A stretch of 64,000 nt of DNA, from assembly GCF_904846315.1 (NCBI RefSeq), contig NZ_CAJHAF010000001.1:1364001-1428000 (forward strand). Reading direction: 5' to 3'. Position 1 is the stretch's first letter. Every line of letters begins with the position of its first letter. The translations under genes and the position numbers were made by a program. The stretch comes from Psychrobacter jeotgali. GTDB lineage: Bacteria > Pseudomonadota > Gammaproteobacteria > Pseudomonadales > Moraxellaceae. This document shows positions 45,102-54,448 of this stretch, piece by piece. A model generated the notes under the pieces. That model made no database searches, was not told the DNA's origin, and worked only from the letters and a program-made list of their open reading frames with translations.

Positions 45102-48100
45102 CTATGGCTCGCTAGAAACTAACATCGAAGAAAAGCTAGCTTCTAACGCTTTATTATCATAAGTGAGCACCTCCTTCACTCGCTGTGTTGTGAGTATCTT
45201 AGCTGAGGTGGACGCCTGACTGTGACTCAGCCAAGTTATTGAATCTATAGCTGCTGACTCACTCGTCATATTGATAGCAAACGGCTGTGTTTGACACAAT
45301 AACGACCACAGCTGCCAAACCCTTTGGTGGGTAGCAGCATCTAAAATAAGACGCGATTGCATTTTTTGACTTTGAAGCGTTTTTTGCTGTGCTGATGGTA
45401 GATTTTGCTGGCTTTGGGATTGTTGGTTTTGATTAAATGCTTGGCCTATCAGTTTTTGACCGTCTACAGGCTTAGACTTATAAGGATTAGCTGCATCATA
45501 ACGTTTAACCGTTATCGGTAGTACACTATCAATAGCAATCACACAGTCCCAAACTCGACTATCTTTTATCTCACTCCAACCCGTCATGGCCTTCAATACT
45601 AGGCTGCCATTAGCTGACTGCCAGATCTTTGCTTGCCCACAATTTTGGGCAGTGATTGGCATATCCAGGCTTGGCGCTATTTGACGCCCCGCTTGCCAAT
45701 ATTCAGAAGTGGGCAATTTACGACTTAATAGTGCAACTACCTTTGGAAGTATAGACAGCGGCTGAGAGTTCTTGGCTTTAGATCGGCTAGTAATATGAGC
45801 ACTTTTTTGCTTATTAACTTCATCGTTAATCATTAGTAACTCAGCGCTAGTTTGTACAATAATGCCCTCCAAGCTTTTAACCGCTAAAGTACGCAGTTGT
45901 TGCTCAAGCGTAGTTGATAACTTATCAGCGCTTAGTGCGCTTGGCTTAGAAAGCTGCTCTTGTGGACGATGATCTGCCAAAAACAACCAACTGATATTAT
46001 CAGTATCGTTATTCTTCTCAGGCTTTTTATAGTTGGGTTGATCCGTTATGTTGGTAGGATATTGTAGCAATACTGCAGTTAACTTTTGATCACCAGTAGG
46101 TAGTATATATAAAGTGGGCGTCAGTGATAGCGCTTGCTGATTGCCATAAACGCTCATCATCAGTAGAGCCAGTGGTGGTAGCGCCAGCCAGCGACTAATA
46201 AGACCACGTGGTAATAGCCATGGCAATATTATTAATAAGGCAATCAGCAGCACTCCCATATTCACTGGGGTATACAGCCAAGCTGCTGACAATGCTGGTA
46301 ATGAAGTTAATTTATCAATAAAGGTATGCAAACAACCTATTATCGCACTTACTGATGCCCATATTATATCGGCTAATGCTGGAGAGAATAGATAACAAAG
46401 TCCCGCCAATAAATTAAGCGGTACAATAATCCAACCAAACAAGCCAATAGCAAACAAATTAATCACCAGCCCCCATAATGAGACCTTACCAAACAGCAAT
46501 AAAGTGATAGGCAATAATGCGATAAATAACCAAAATTGTAGCTTGAATATACGTTTTAATAGCAGCCATAATTGAGTATACAACACGCTGGCTTTAGACT
46601 TTTTAGCAGCAGAAGGCCGTAAATGTGTGCGTAATTGAGTGTTCATATCGGCAAGCGGCACTACAGAGGTTTGATCTGGTCGGCTCTCTTCATACCTAAG
46701 CAGCAAGGCGACGGCGATAAAAGATAACCAATATCCAGCTTGCCATAACACGTAAGGATCAAACCATGCCATGACCACTGCTAAAGTCAATAATATGCGC
46801 ATAGTACTGATAGGCAATAAAGTCATGCGCATTAACCCAATAACCAGTAGCATCCAAGCGGTGCGCGCAGCAGGCACATCAAAGCCTGTAAATAGAGCAT
46901 AAATAAAAGCGGCACTTATCATCACCAGCCAGCGCAGTTGCCAACGTGGAATCCTGCGATACACTCCAGAATAAAACCGGTTCAAAAGTGATATGACCAA
47001 ACCTGCCAGTACAATTGCTAAAAACAATACATGAGTGCCAGATATAGCCAATAGGTGCGAAATGCCAGCGCGTTGATATAAATCTTTAGTTTCACGACTA
47101 ATGAGACTACGATCGCCAGTTAATAGACTCAAAGTAACGGCTTTGGCCTGCCTTTCAGCGGAGGTTTGAGCGTTCCAATCTACATAAAAATGTTGCCGAA
47201 GCTGCCAGCGCCCTTGGTCAATAATCGTACGTAAACGCTTAACGAGGGATTTTTTGGTCGATAGCAAAGTGGTGCCAACAGCATTAGGCACTCCAGAAGC
47301 ATTTATAGAAGCATCTATCGGACTGCCCATAGCGATAATAGTTGCCATTCCATCGATATGGCGGCTGCGCAACCAGCGATAGCTATCAAACCCTTGCGGA
47401 TTATCAAGGGCTTGTTGAGAGCTCTTCAACGGCGCTAATGATAAAGTCATCCATAACTGATCACCGGGCTGTAAGTTATTTATAACTGAAGCTTGAGAGT
47501 CTTTAGAATCCTTAGACGAGTTTTTGGGGTAAGCATTGAGTAGCACTCGGTAAGCAGGATACTGTCGTTTATTTTGACTTGAATAGTTAGGATTGTTTAT
47601 ATTGCTTAGGCTATTATCGCCTTCTGTGCTACTACGATTTATAGTATCGCTATTTAACGCTTCAGCACTTATCTCAGAAACTAAGGGCGAAACCGCTCGC
47701 AAAGTAGCGACTTGTCGGTAGCCACTATCATTCAAGGGGTCATAAACACTATCGCTGATACCCTCAATAGTCACCCAAGCTTGCACACGCATAGATTCAG
47801 CGACTTTGGTTGTTTCTGCCTGTTGATAATGAATCAAGGCTTGTAGTGCACTACCGATGATGAGTAGTAGCGATAGACTTATAACGAATAAGTAGCGCAA
47901 GATAACAAACAGCTGCTTAGAAATCACAGCTGGTTTAAGTCGTGGGTTGAGGGGCGGGTTTGACAACGGACTTGATAAAAATGAAAGCGGCTTTATATAC
48001 AATAAAGTGGCAGCGATAAAGATTAACAATAGCGCCCAAATAGAAGCATTGATTTGAGTCAATAGTAGCGCATTGATCGGCAGTGAGGTAGTATCGACAA

Positions 48101-48155
48101 CCGCCAACACCCCCATCATAGCGGTTATTATAATGATACTAATTGACCAATACAC
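45102..48155 (-). CDS. comEC: DNA internalization-related competence protein ComEC/Rec2
   Basis: Inner-membrane channel for single-stranded DNA during natural transformation (1017 aa, longer than most). The N-terminus has two to three helices, then a soluble OB-like domain (residues about 115-290) enlarged by Ser/Asn-rich insertions. The competence domain shows SLLTGDRSLISRETKDLYQR, read with AGISHLLAISGTHVLFLA, which is diagnostic. About eight further helices follow. The C-terminal region (from about residue 670) sits where ComEC normally has a metallo-beta-lactamase-like domain. I cannot find an HxHxDH motif there: SWLFLADHRPQ occupies the place where a strand precedes it, and long Lys/Gln/Ser insertions interrupt the domain. 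It could work without nuclease activity. Confidence 0.87.
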   Translation of the reverse strand: MYWSISIIIITAMMGVLAVVDTTSLPINALLLTQINASIWALLLIFIAATLLYIKPLSFLSSPLSNPPLNPRLKPAVISKQLFVILRYLFVISLSLLLIIGSALQALIHYQQAETTKVAESMRVQAWVTIEGISDSVYDPLNDSGYRQVATLRAVSPLVSEISAEALNSDTINRSSTEGDNSLSNINNPNYSSQNKRQYPAYRVLLNAYPKNSSKDSKDSQASVINNLQPGDQLWMTLSLAPLKSSQQALDNPQGFDSYRWLRSRHIDGMATIIAMGSPIDASINASGVPNAVGTTLLSTKKSLVKRLRTIIDQGRWQLRQHFYVDWNAQTSAERQAKAVTLSLLTGDRSLISRETKDLYQRAGISHLLAISGTHVLFLAIVLAGLVISLLNRFYSGVYRRIPRWQLRWLVMISAAFIYALFTGFDVPAARTAWMLLVIGLMRMTLLPISTMRILLTLAVVMAWFDPYVLWQAGYWLSFIAVALLLRYEESRPDQTSVVPLADMNTQLRTHLRPSAAKKSKASVLYTQLWLLLKRIFKLQFWLFIALLPITLLLFGKVSLWGLVINLFAIGLFGWIIVPLNLLAGLCYLFSPALADIIWASVSAIIGCLHTFIDKLTSLPALSAAWLYTPVNMGVLLIALLIILPWLLPRGLISRWLALPPLALLMMSVYGNQQALSLTPTLYILPTGDQKLTAVLLQYPTNITDQPNYKKPEKNNDTDNISWLFLADHRPQEQLSKPSALSADKLSTTLEQQLRTLAVKSLEGIIVQTSAELLMINDEVNKQKSAHITSRSKAKNSQPLSILPKVVALLSRKLPTSEYWQAGRQIAPSLDMPITAQNCGQAKIWQSANGSLVLKAMTGWSEIKDSRVWDCVIAIDSVLPITVKRYDAANPYKSKPVDGQKLIGQAFNQNQQSQSQQNLPSAQQKTLQSQKMQSRLILDAATHQRVWQLWSLLCQTQPFAINMTSESAAIDSITWLSHSQASTSAKILTTQRVKEVLTYDNKALEASFSSMLVSSEP

Positions 48156-48470
48156 CAGCGCTCCTTGCTTGGTGAGTCGAGGGTTTCTCAGAGGTATTGC
48201 TAACAGCTAAATTTAGCAGCACTTATCAAAAGCGATGTAGGCTATATAGAGACAATAGCATTTCTATTTATATTACCTTATACTCGTTAAGGATGTTGCA
48301 GATATTTATCCTCGCTACTATTTATTTTATTATCCTTCTTTTTTATATCTCTGTTTTGATAACTTCTATTAATTGGGGTTATCAATGATATTGTTGCACC
48401 TTAGCTCTTTACGTGATTGCTAGAAACTGGCAGGAGATTAACTTGCAAAGTCTTTAGCTCACTATAGATA
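48156..48470. other. Intergenic region between divergent comEC and the DUF2062 gene
   Basis: 315 bases without a supported gene. A 63-codon open frame (48197-48388) has no ribosome site and a composition close to random AT-rich sequence. Promoters for both flanking genes are expected here but no clear pair was identified. Confidence 0.4.
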
Positions 48471-49076
48471 ATGATTAAAGGCAAACCTGTGCCCAAAAAC
48501 CGTTCAGACCGTCTTAAAAAACTTTTGCCTACGCCCGAAAAGATATTGGAAACCCGCTCTCTAAAGCTGTTTGTGCCTCATCTGGTAGATCCGCGTTTAT
48601 GGCATTTCAATCGTCATAGCTTGAATAAAGCCGTTTACATCGGCGTGCTTTGCGCTTTTTTTCCGTTACCAGGACAGATGTTACTGGCTTTAATTGGGGC
48701 GCTGATTTTTCGTGCTAATGTGCCTATGGCACTGGGACTAACGTGGATTACCAATCCACTTACTACCTTGCCTATTTTTTACGCAGCCTACTATATTGGT
48801 GCCAAGATTATCGACGTACCAATGATTAGTATTAGATTGATCGGTAGAATGATTGCTGACTTTAGCTTATGGTTACTATCCAACGGCAGCAATCCATTTA
48901 TTACATATCGAGGCACAGTATCTATTACCGCCTTTTGTCTAGGACTGACCATTTTAGCGATTGTAACCAGTGTCATATGTGGTTTAGCCTTTAAGGCTAT
49001 CTGGCGTTACAAGACCGTGAGCAGCTGGCAAAAACGTTCACGCAGCTCCTCAGATGAGCCGCCCCATTCACGCTAA
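48471..49076 (+). CDS. DUF2062 domain-containing membrane protein
   Basis: Inner-membrane protein (201 aa) of the DUF2062 family, uncharacterised. LWHFNRHSLNKAVYIGVLCAFFPLPGQML (read in two parts) and MALGLTWITNPLTTLPIFYAAYYIGAKI are the family-defining helices with the conserved NP-LTT. A third helix pair lies near residues 145-175, and the tail is basic and polar. In gammaproteobacteria DUF2062 genes are often near comEC and exbB/lpxK or lol genes, as here. It is convergent with the small 49117-49419 gene. Confidence 0.85.
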   Translation: MIKGKPVPKNRSDRLKKLLPTPEKILETRSLKLFVPHLVDPRLWHFNRHSLNKAVYIGVLCAFFPLPGQMLLALIGALIFRANVPMALGLTWITNPLTTLPIFYAAYYIGAKIIDVPMISIRLIGRMIADFSLWLLSNGSNPFITYRGTVSITAFCLGLTILAIVTSVICGLAFKAIWRYKTVSSWQKRSRSSSDEPPHSR

Positions 49077-49116
49077 GCTATAGCTATAAACAACTATTAT
49101 TAAAATATAGCGGCTA

Positions 49117-49419
49117 CTATTCTTGGCTTTGCTTTATCAGCTCAAGGATGCGATCTGTAAAGTTACTATCCATTGCGATGATGTTAACCACTTTATTATT
49201 TTTCAGTAAAATATAGCGTTTACCGGTCTCGCTATCATGAACCTTTAGATCATAATCAACCCCAGCTAATGTTAAAGCATCAAACGCTGGGGTCAGCAGC
49301 TCTATCTGTGCTTTCTTGTCTAGCGTATCGAATAAACTAGGATCAATATAAGGCTGTAACGGACTTGTCCCCTCTTCAATACTACCAAAAGCACTAACAG
49401 GATCTTGATATTCATTCAT
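49117..49419 (-). CDS. Small conserved-type protein of unknown function downstream of lolD
   Basis: Soluble acidic protein of 100 aa that I do not recognise. The second half (VDYDLKVHDSETGKRYILLKNNKVVNIIAMD) looks like a compact beta fold, and the first half is helical (FDTLDKKAQIELLTPAFDALTLAG). No signal peptide or membrane segment is present. It lies 49 bases downstream of lolD on the same strand with a TAAGGATAAA ribosome site, so it is probably translated as the last gene of the lolF-lolD transcript. No function can be assigned; a role in lipoprotein sorting would rest only on position. Confidence 0.65.
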   Translation of the reverse strand: MNEYQDPVSAFGSIEEGTSPLQPYIDPSLFDTLDKKAQIELLTPAFDALTLAGVDYDLKVHDSETGKRYILLKNNKVVNIIAMDSNFTDRILELIKQSQE

Positions 49420-49468
49420 TATATTTATCCTTATTAATCAATGATTAAGTTACCTATCCCCAAGCGGC

Positions 49469-50149
49469 TTAATAGTCTTCCCAGTGGCCATTACGCAACA
49501 ATAACTGTCGATCTGCCAGTGCCGCTAGACTACGATCATGCGTAACCATTAAAAGTGCGGTTTGCATAGTACTTTGTAGCTCGGAGAGTAACCCAAACAC
49601 ACTTTGAGCGTTATCATAATCCAAGTTACCGGTAGGCTCATCTGCCAAAATAAGCGAAGGCTTGGTAACCAAAGCGCGCGCAATAGCCACCCGCTGGCGT
49701 TCACCACCTGATAACTCCCCTGGCCTATGATCTAAACGATGGCCTAAACCTACATTCTCTAAAATCTCAATCGCCTGCTTGCGTGCTTCACTGGTTGAGA
49801 CTTTAGGGCGCATAAGTAAAGGCATAGCCACGTTTTCGACTGCGGTAAATTCCGCTAATAAATGGTGGAACTGGTAAATAAATCCTAGGTATTTATTACG
49901 CATAGCGCCGCGCTGGGTCTCATTCATATGGTTCAGGCACTCACCATGCAGCCACACTTCACCGCTGGTAGGTGTGTCAAGACCACCAAGCAAATGCAGT
50001 AAGGTACTTTTCCCCGAGCCACTGGTCCCCACAATGGCAATGCGTTCACCTGGATGCACGTTCAAGTCTAGACCGGTTAGGACTTGGGTATGTACTGCCC
50101 CTTCATCATATATTTTACTAATATTGCTCGCCTTTAAAATGGCAGACAT
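49469..50149 (-). CDS. lolD: Lipoprotein-releasing ABC transporter ATP-binding protein
   Basis: ATPase that powers extraction of outer-membrane lipoproteins from the inner membrane (226 aa from ATG 50149, near the usual ~230). Walker A is [18 protein letters not shown], the signature motif [15 protein letters not shown], and Walker [33 protein letters not shown] is the LolD-type Q-loop region. A longer TTG-start form (50197) would add 16 unlikely residues; the ATG has AAAGGAAAG before it. It lies 70 bases downstream of the permease gene from the preferred start. Confidence 0.94.
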   Translation of the reverse strand: MSAILKASNISKIYDEGAVHTQVLTGLDLNVHPGERIAIVGTSGSGKSTLLHLLGGLDTPTSGEVWLHGECLNHMNETQRGAMRNKYLGFIYQFHHLLAEFTAVENVAMPLLMRPKVSTSEARKQAIEILENVGLGHRLDHRPGELSGGERQRVAIARALVTKPSLILADEPTGNLDYDNAQSVFGLLSELQSTMQTALLMVTHDRSLAALADRQLLLRNGHWEDY

Positions 50150-50219
50150 ATTCTTTCCTTTATTTATACTTATAGTCGTACTTATATTTATACTCAATTA
50201 ATAACTAGCGGTTTAGCAT

Positions 50220-51458
50220 CTATTCATAACGTAGCGTTTGTGCTGGTTGTATCTTTGCTGCTCTACGCGCAGGATAAATAGTCGCCAAGAAGCTTAAAAT
50301 AAACGATACACCGGTGATCAGTAGCACATCGGTTAAACGCAGCTGTGAGGGTAAATAGTTAATAAAGTAAGCATCAAATAAATTTAGACCAAAGCTTTGA
50401 TTGATCCAGCCTAAGATATCACTAACCGTTAGCGCAAATACTACCCCTAGAATCGTACCAGCGATAGTACCAATGACTCCAATGACCACCCCTTGAACCA
50501 TGAATACTTGAGTAATCAGGCGCGGCGATGCTCCGAATGTTTTTAGGATAGCAATATCTGCTTTTTTGTCGGTGACGAGCATAACCAAGCTGGAAACAAT
50601 ATTAAAAGCGGCTACTAATATGATCAGGAACAATAATAAACCGACCATAGCCTTCTCCATTTGAATGGCGCCAAATAGATTACCATGCGTTTGTGTCCAG
50701 TCATTTGGATAGAGTAGATTAGGAGCAAGAGAAGCTGCCTTTTCTGCTGCGAGGGGCGCAGTGAAAATATCATCAAGCTTCATTCGAATACCTTGTGCGC
50801 CCTCTGGTAAACGTAATAGCTTGGCTGCGTCATTCATTGGAATAAAAGCCATCAAACTGTCTACTTCCGGGCTAATACTAAACACTCCAGTCAAAGTAAA
50901 ACGCTTAAATCGCGGTATCACCCCGGCGGGTGACGGCGAAGCTTCTGGTAACACCAAAGTAACTTTATCACCCACCATTAGGCCCAAAGACTTGACCATC
51001 TCTTCACCCAGTACAATAGTGAAGTCACCGCTCTTCAAAGTATCAATACTTCCATCAACCATATGATCATTGATGATAGAGACGTTTTTCTCGTATTCAG
51101 GATCTATGCCGGTCACCATAATGCCTGCAACCTGACCATTAGAAGTCAGCATGCCTTGCAACTGGATAAAGGGTGCTACCGCTGTGACTTCAGGATCTTC
51201 TTCAATAATACGATCAGCCAGTAGCCTCCAGTCACCAATGACCTCTGGTGCCGTTACAGTCGCCTGCGGCACCATTCCTAAGATACGAGTTTTTAGCTCT
51301 CGATCAAAGCCATTCATCACCGATAGTACAGTGATTAATACCGCAACCCCAAGAGTCAAACCCACCATAGAGATCAGTGATATGAAGGAGATAAAGCCAT
51401 TACTACGTTCTGCTCGGGTATACCGTAAGCCGATAAATAACGCTAAAGGACGAAACAT
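50220..51458 (-). CDS. lolF: Lipoprotein-releasing ABC transporter permease (LolC/LolE type, probably LolF)
   Basis: Inner-membrane subunit with four helices, the usual LolC/E layout (412 aa from ATG 51458). The N-terminus FRPLALFIGLRYTRAERSNG is the family opening, followed by helix 1 (VGLTLGVAVLITVLSVMNGF). A periplasmic MacB-like domain occupies residues about 50-260, and helices 2-4 form the FtsX-type domain with KKADIAILKTFGASPRLI as the coupling helix. Only one permease gene accompanies lolD, so a homodimer (LolF-LolD), as known in Acinetobacter and Francisella, is expected instead of LolC-LolE. The upstream TTG/ATG possibilities at 51527 add a run of 23 residues unlike other members. 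ATAAAGAG precedes the chosen ATG. Confidence 0.9.
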   Translation of the reverse strand: MFRPLALFIGLRYTRAERSNGFISFISLISMVGLTLGVAVLITVLSVMNGFDRELKTRILGMVPQATVTAPEVIGDWRLLADRIIEEDPEVTAVAPFIQLQGMLTSNGQVAGIMVTGIDPEYEKNVSIINDHMVDGSIDTLKSGDFTIVLGEEMVKSLGLMVGDKVTLVLPEASPSPAGVIPRFKRFTLTGVFSISPEVDSLMAFIPMNDAAKLLRLPEGAQGIRMKLDDIFTAPLAAEKAASLAPNLLYPNDWTQTHGNLFGAIQMEKAMVGLLLFLIILVAAFNIVSSLVMLVTDKKADIAILKTFGASPRLITQVFMVQGVVIGVIGTIAGTILGVVFALTVSDILGWINQSFGLNLFDAYFINYLPSQLRLTDVLLITGVSFILSFLATIYPARRAAKIQPAQTLRYE

Positions 51459-51527
51459 ATTCAAACTCTTTATCTTATTGATGGGCTTCACAAGATACAC
51501 GAAACCCAGCAATATGGTTTTAGGCAA

Positions 51528-51971
51528 ACTAAATACTTTTTAACAAGTTACTAATGACCTAACTACATTAATAGTGATATAAAGAGCACAGCTGCCAAAA
51601 AATGGATAGTTTGACACAATTTAGCTAAAATGTGCTAGCCATTAGCATTAACTGGTCAGATTTTTCAATAAAAATAGCATTTTGTTATTATTTTTTGTGA
51701 GGGGCTTGCTATTACTTGCGTCTATACCTATATATTGTATGCTAAAGACAATTGTCACTAACCCATCATTATGGTTTGTTGATCACAGCTAATAACACCG
51801 CAGATCGGCTAATGCTGCTGTATGAGACAGTGTCACTATATAAGAGATGCCTAAACCTTTCTCATTTATACAGCTAAGTATTGGTCAATGCAGATAACTA
51901 ATACTATTAACCGTTATCAGCAAGAAGCTGGGTATCTAAACCTCACGACCGACCTAACTTTGAGTATTTTC
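51528..51971. other. Intergenic region between divergent lolF and an unknown protein gene
   Basis: About 440 AT-rich bases. A TATACCTATATATTGTATG run near 51723-51743 is a plausible promoter area, but no well-spaced -35/-10 pair or operator stands out. Confidence 0.4.
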
Positions 51972-52937
51972 ATGAGCATTAATTATCAATATAAAAACGT
52001 ACAATCTCCTACCAAACTCACTTTATCTGACGAGCAGACTGCTGGTCATGCTGATCACTGGCGTATTTTAACTGATGATATCAGTAACGATGTGCCTGAA
52101 TGGTTACAGCAAATGATTACCCAAGCTTCCATGCCCAAAGGTCTTAATGGTAATGTCAGCGCTAAGGATAGCTGTTTACTACTATCGGAAAACCAGCCTT
52201 GTCATATCAATCAAGTTCTGGCTATGAATAACGGTAAGCCTGAACGCTTCATTAATGCTTACCCTTGTGTTGATGGACCTTACGGCCTAACTTGTACTAT
52301 CGAGCGATTGGTAGTCAACGACAACTCACATGACGCTGTCCTACGTCTGCGTAGTGCTGATGGTAGTACCATTTATGCTTTTGATCAGCTTTACACGGCC
52401 AATCGCCATTTGTATCAGCAAAATACGCCTTACTTCGTCAACTTTAGTGGCTGGGCATACGAAATTACCCCCAGTGCTCAAGACGAGGTGATCGTGGTTG
52501 AGGATCAAGAAGCTATTCGTTACAACCGAGCTTATAACGATATTGTTGCTGCTAATGATGGACAAGTACCAGAGGATATCCAACAGCAAATTGCAGACTG
52601 GCAACCGGAAACTGAAGAACAAATGGCGCCAGTAGAAATCAACTTAGGCCACATGTGCGCCTATTTGTTTGGTGATACCCTAGGTCAAGAAGATGAAGCC
52701 TGGTGTCAAGGTCAAGTACTAGGAAAACAAGAGACTAGTTTTAATGGTAAGCCTATTATTTTGTTTGACCTAGTTATTTTACGTGAGCAAGATGCGGATC
52801 CATTCGTAGTACGTATCGGTGCCCTAAGTAATAGCGACACTCAAAAAATAGAAGTTCAAGACTATGTTCAAGCGAACATATGGCTGCAAGCGGCGATATA
52901 TAAAGAAAACCAAGTGCCAGTATCAAGAGCCGGTTAA
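51972..52937 (+). CDS. Conserved-looking protein of unknown function
   Basis: Cytoplasmic protein of 321 aa (ATG at 51972; a 349-aa form from 51888 is possible but its extra residues look random). I do not recognise the family. It is acidic and alternates beta-rich stretches (HDAVLRLRSADGSTIYAFDQLY, PYFVNFSGWAYEITP, KPIILFDLVILREQD) with an acidic helical linker (residues about 200-235). The last 60 residues look like an OB-fold-like strand set (VVRIGALSNSDTQKIEVQDYVQANIWLQ). Five cysteines are scattered without a metal-site pattern. It ends in front of a strong bidirectional terminator and stands alone between lolF and the SCP2 gene. Confidence 0.6.
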   Translation: MSINYQYKNVQSPTKLTLSDEQTAGHADHWRILTDDISNDVPEWLQQMITQASMPKGLNGNVSAKDSCLLLSENQPCHINQVLAMNNGKPERFINAYPCVDGPYGLTCTIERLVVNDNSHDAVLRLRSADGSTIYAFDQLYTANRHLYQQNTPYFVNFSGWAYEITPSAQDEVIVVEDQEAIRYNRAYNDIVAANDGQVPEDIQQQIADWQPETEEQMAPVEINLGHMCAYLFGDTLGQEDEAWCQGQVLGKQETSFNGKPIILFDLVILREQDADPFVVRIGALSNSDTQKIEVQDYVQANIWLQAAIYKENQVPVSRAG

Positions 52938-52985
52938 TTCTTCATTCTAAAGACTTATTATAAAAATCGCTCTTAATATGAAATA

Positions 52986-53021
52986 GAACAGCCCCCTAAC
53001 GTTGAGGTTAGGGGGCTGTTC
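52986..53021. terminator. Strong bidirectional terminator
   Basis: GAACAGCCCCCTAAC and GTTAGGGGGCTGTTC form a perfect 15-base stem with a six-base loop, between the stops of two convergent genes. This is the longest perfect stem seen in the window. Confidence 0.9.
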
Positions 53022-53061
53022 TTTAATGACTCATTGCATTTATCTAACGCTTGGATTTAAT

Positions 53062-53451
53062 TTAGGCTAGAGTCGTTATGGATTTGATACGTTTAAACAG
53101 CTCTTTTTGCTCTGTACTTGGACGAGCAGTTTGTAGAGCCATTAATTGTGACATATCGCCTTCAACGCGAATCTTTCCACTCATAAACGCGCCCATTACT
53201 TCATTCATATCAAAATCAGTTACGATAGATTGAAGAGTATCACGATCCAGTAATAAAGTAGTGGTTGCTTCATCATTTAGACCACGTTTTAATAGGCCAT
53301 CTGTAAAATTAGCTTCTATTTCCTCTTCGGCACCAGAAACTTTTAAATTAATAATCATATCTGCTAATGCTGGTGGCAAATTTAGCTCGCCGGCTTCACT
53401 ACCCAATTGCTCAACTTGTTCAAACCAAGCGTCCGTCAAAAAAACTGCCAT
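53062..53451 (-). CDS. SCP2 sterol-binding domain protein
   Basis: Small cytoplasmic lipid-binding-type protein (129 aa) with the SCP2 fold. Key features are ADMIINLKVSGAEEEIEANF for the early strands and TTLLLDRDTLQSIVTD. The hallmark end FMSGKIRVEGDMSQLMALQ contains the GK(I/L)xxxGDxxxxxxL pattern. Bacterial SCP2 proteins are thought to bind lipids or hydrophobic cofactors; no specific ligand is known. It is convergent with the unknown gene and separated from the cco genes by a large gap. Confidence 0.88.
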   Translation of the reverse strand: MAVFLTDAWFEQVEQLGSEAGELNLPPALADMIINLKVSGAEEEIEANFTDGLLKRGLNDEATTTLLLDRDTLQSIVTDFDMNEVMGAFMSGKIRVEGDMSQLMALQTARPSTEQKELFKRIKSITTLA

Positions 53452-54269
53452 ATTATTATCCTTAATAGGCCAATAGCTTAAGTATCAATAATGCTATTAC
53501 CCAAATTATATTAATGAATGTTAAAAATCGATAGCATGTAATAGTGAGCTGTACCACTATCGACCATTATAATTTATGTCCGACTTTCTCATTATAGTGG
53601 GTGAGCTGATAATAAGTAAAACTCAATTGTATAGCTAATTGTTAAATTGTAACAAAAATTTATACTTTATGGTTTCTTAATAGCTTTTTGGGCTAGCTCC
53701 GCTTTAAGCGATGAGCTATAAAACTATTATGGCGATAATAGCGAATTGCTAGCATCGAATTATTGCTATGTTGATTATATTTGCTATGATAACCAGCGTT
53801 TGGAAACGCTTCATAAATCGTAACGGTTGAACTATCAAGGTATGAACAATCATTTACTATTTGGTTTTTGAGTCAATAGCGGTTGCTATGCTGTATTTGA
53901 TACCTTTCTCAATCCCTTAAATCTAAGCACAGTTAGCTTTTACAGATCTTATGATGAGTATTATAATAAGTTGTTCGCACAACTATTTACCAAAGAGTTT
54001 GTATTTTGGCGTACTGTTCTGATGATATTTCATTAAGATTGCGTTACAATACCCTTATATAGAGTCGGGAGTTTTAACTAATTATTACCCAACCCTGTTT
54101 TTTGTCGGCTGTCACTAGCATACATTGACTGTTAATAAATGATTATCAGATAAGTGTTTGATGCTAGAGACAGAGAGCTATATTACGACCCTAACGATAT
54201 ATCAATTGTCTTATCCCAGTTTGGTTTTATATGTGAGCTATTTTAAGTGCTCTACTTTATCAGTACTAT

Positions 54270-54308
54270 TTGATAACCAACAAGAGTCTAAGCTGATAGT
54301 TGATAAAC
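54270..54308 (+). promoter_or_regulatory. Candidate ANR/FNR-activated promoter for ccoNOQP
   Basis: TTGATAACCAACAA (54270-54283) matches TTGAT-N4-ATCAA at nine of ten positions. GATAAA (54303-54308) lies where a -10 box of a class II FNR promoter should be: box centre at -41.5 and start near 54318. Oxygen-sensing control of cbb3 oxidase by ANR/FNR is well known in relatives; here it is inferred from site and spacing. Confidence 0.55.
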
Positions 54309-54355
54309 CATTAGGACTGGTAAATAAGCCTGACAGTAACAGCTAACGTTTATCA

Positions 54356-54389
54356 TACCCTGCCATAGTTTACTATAGCGCAGGGTATC
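54356..54389 (+). promoter_or_regulatory. Long hairpin in the ccoN 5' leader
   Basis: ATACCCTGC (54356-54364) pairs with GCAGGGTAT (54381-54389), and ATAGT/ACTAT extends the stem internally. It lies 60 bases upstream of the ccoN ATG, downstream of the predicted start, with no T-run. It may stabilise the message or act as an operator. Confidence 0.5.
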
Positions 54390-54448
54390 GATGTCCGAAG
54401 GGTATTAGTTAATTCTGTTGATAATTCAGGCTGTAAAGGAATCATCCA

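Larger units (their letters stand above)
53452..54448. other. Large 997-bp gap upstream of ccoN
   Basis: No supported gene. It includes a palindrome AGCGTTT-GG-AAACGCT (53795-53810), AT-rich stretches and several very short open frames without ribosome sites. The last 180 bases hold the ANR/FNR-like site, a -10-like element and the hairpin listed separately. A small RNA here cannot be excluded. Confidence 0.5.

Noticed and set aside
48197..48388. 63-codon open frame between comEC and the DUF2062 gene
   Set aside because: No ribosome site, and hydrophobic composition expected from AT-rich sequence.
54158..54346. 62-codon open frame upstream of ccoN
   Set aside because: It overlaps the candidate ANR site and promoter, has no ribosome site and no recognisable features.
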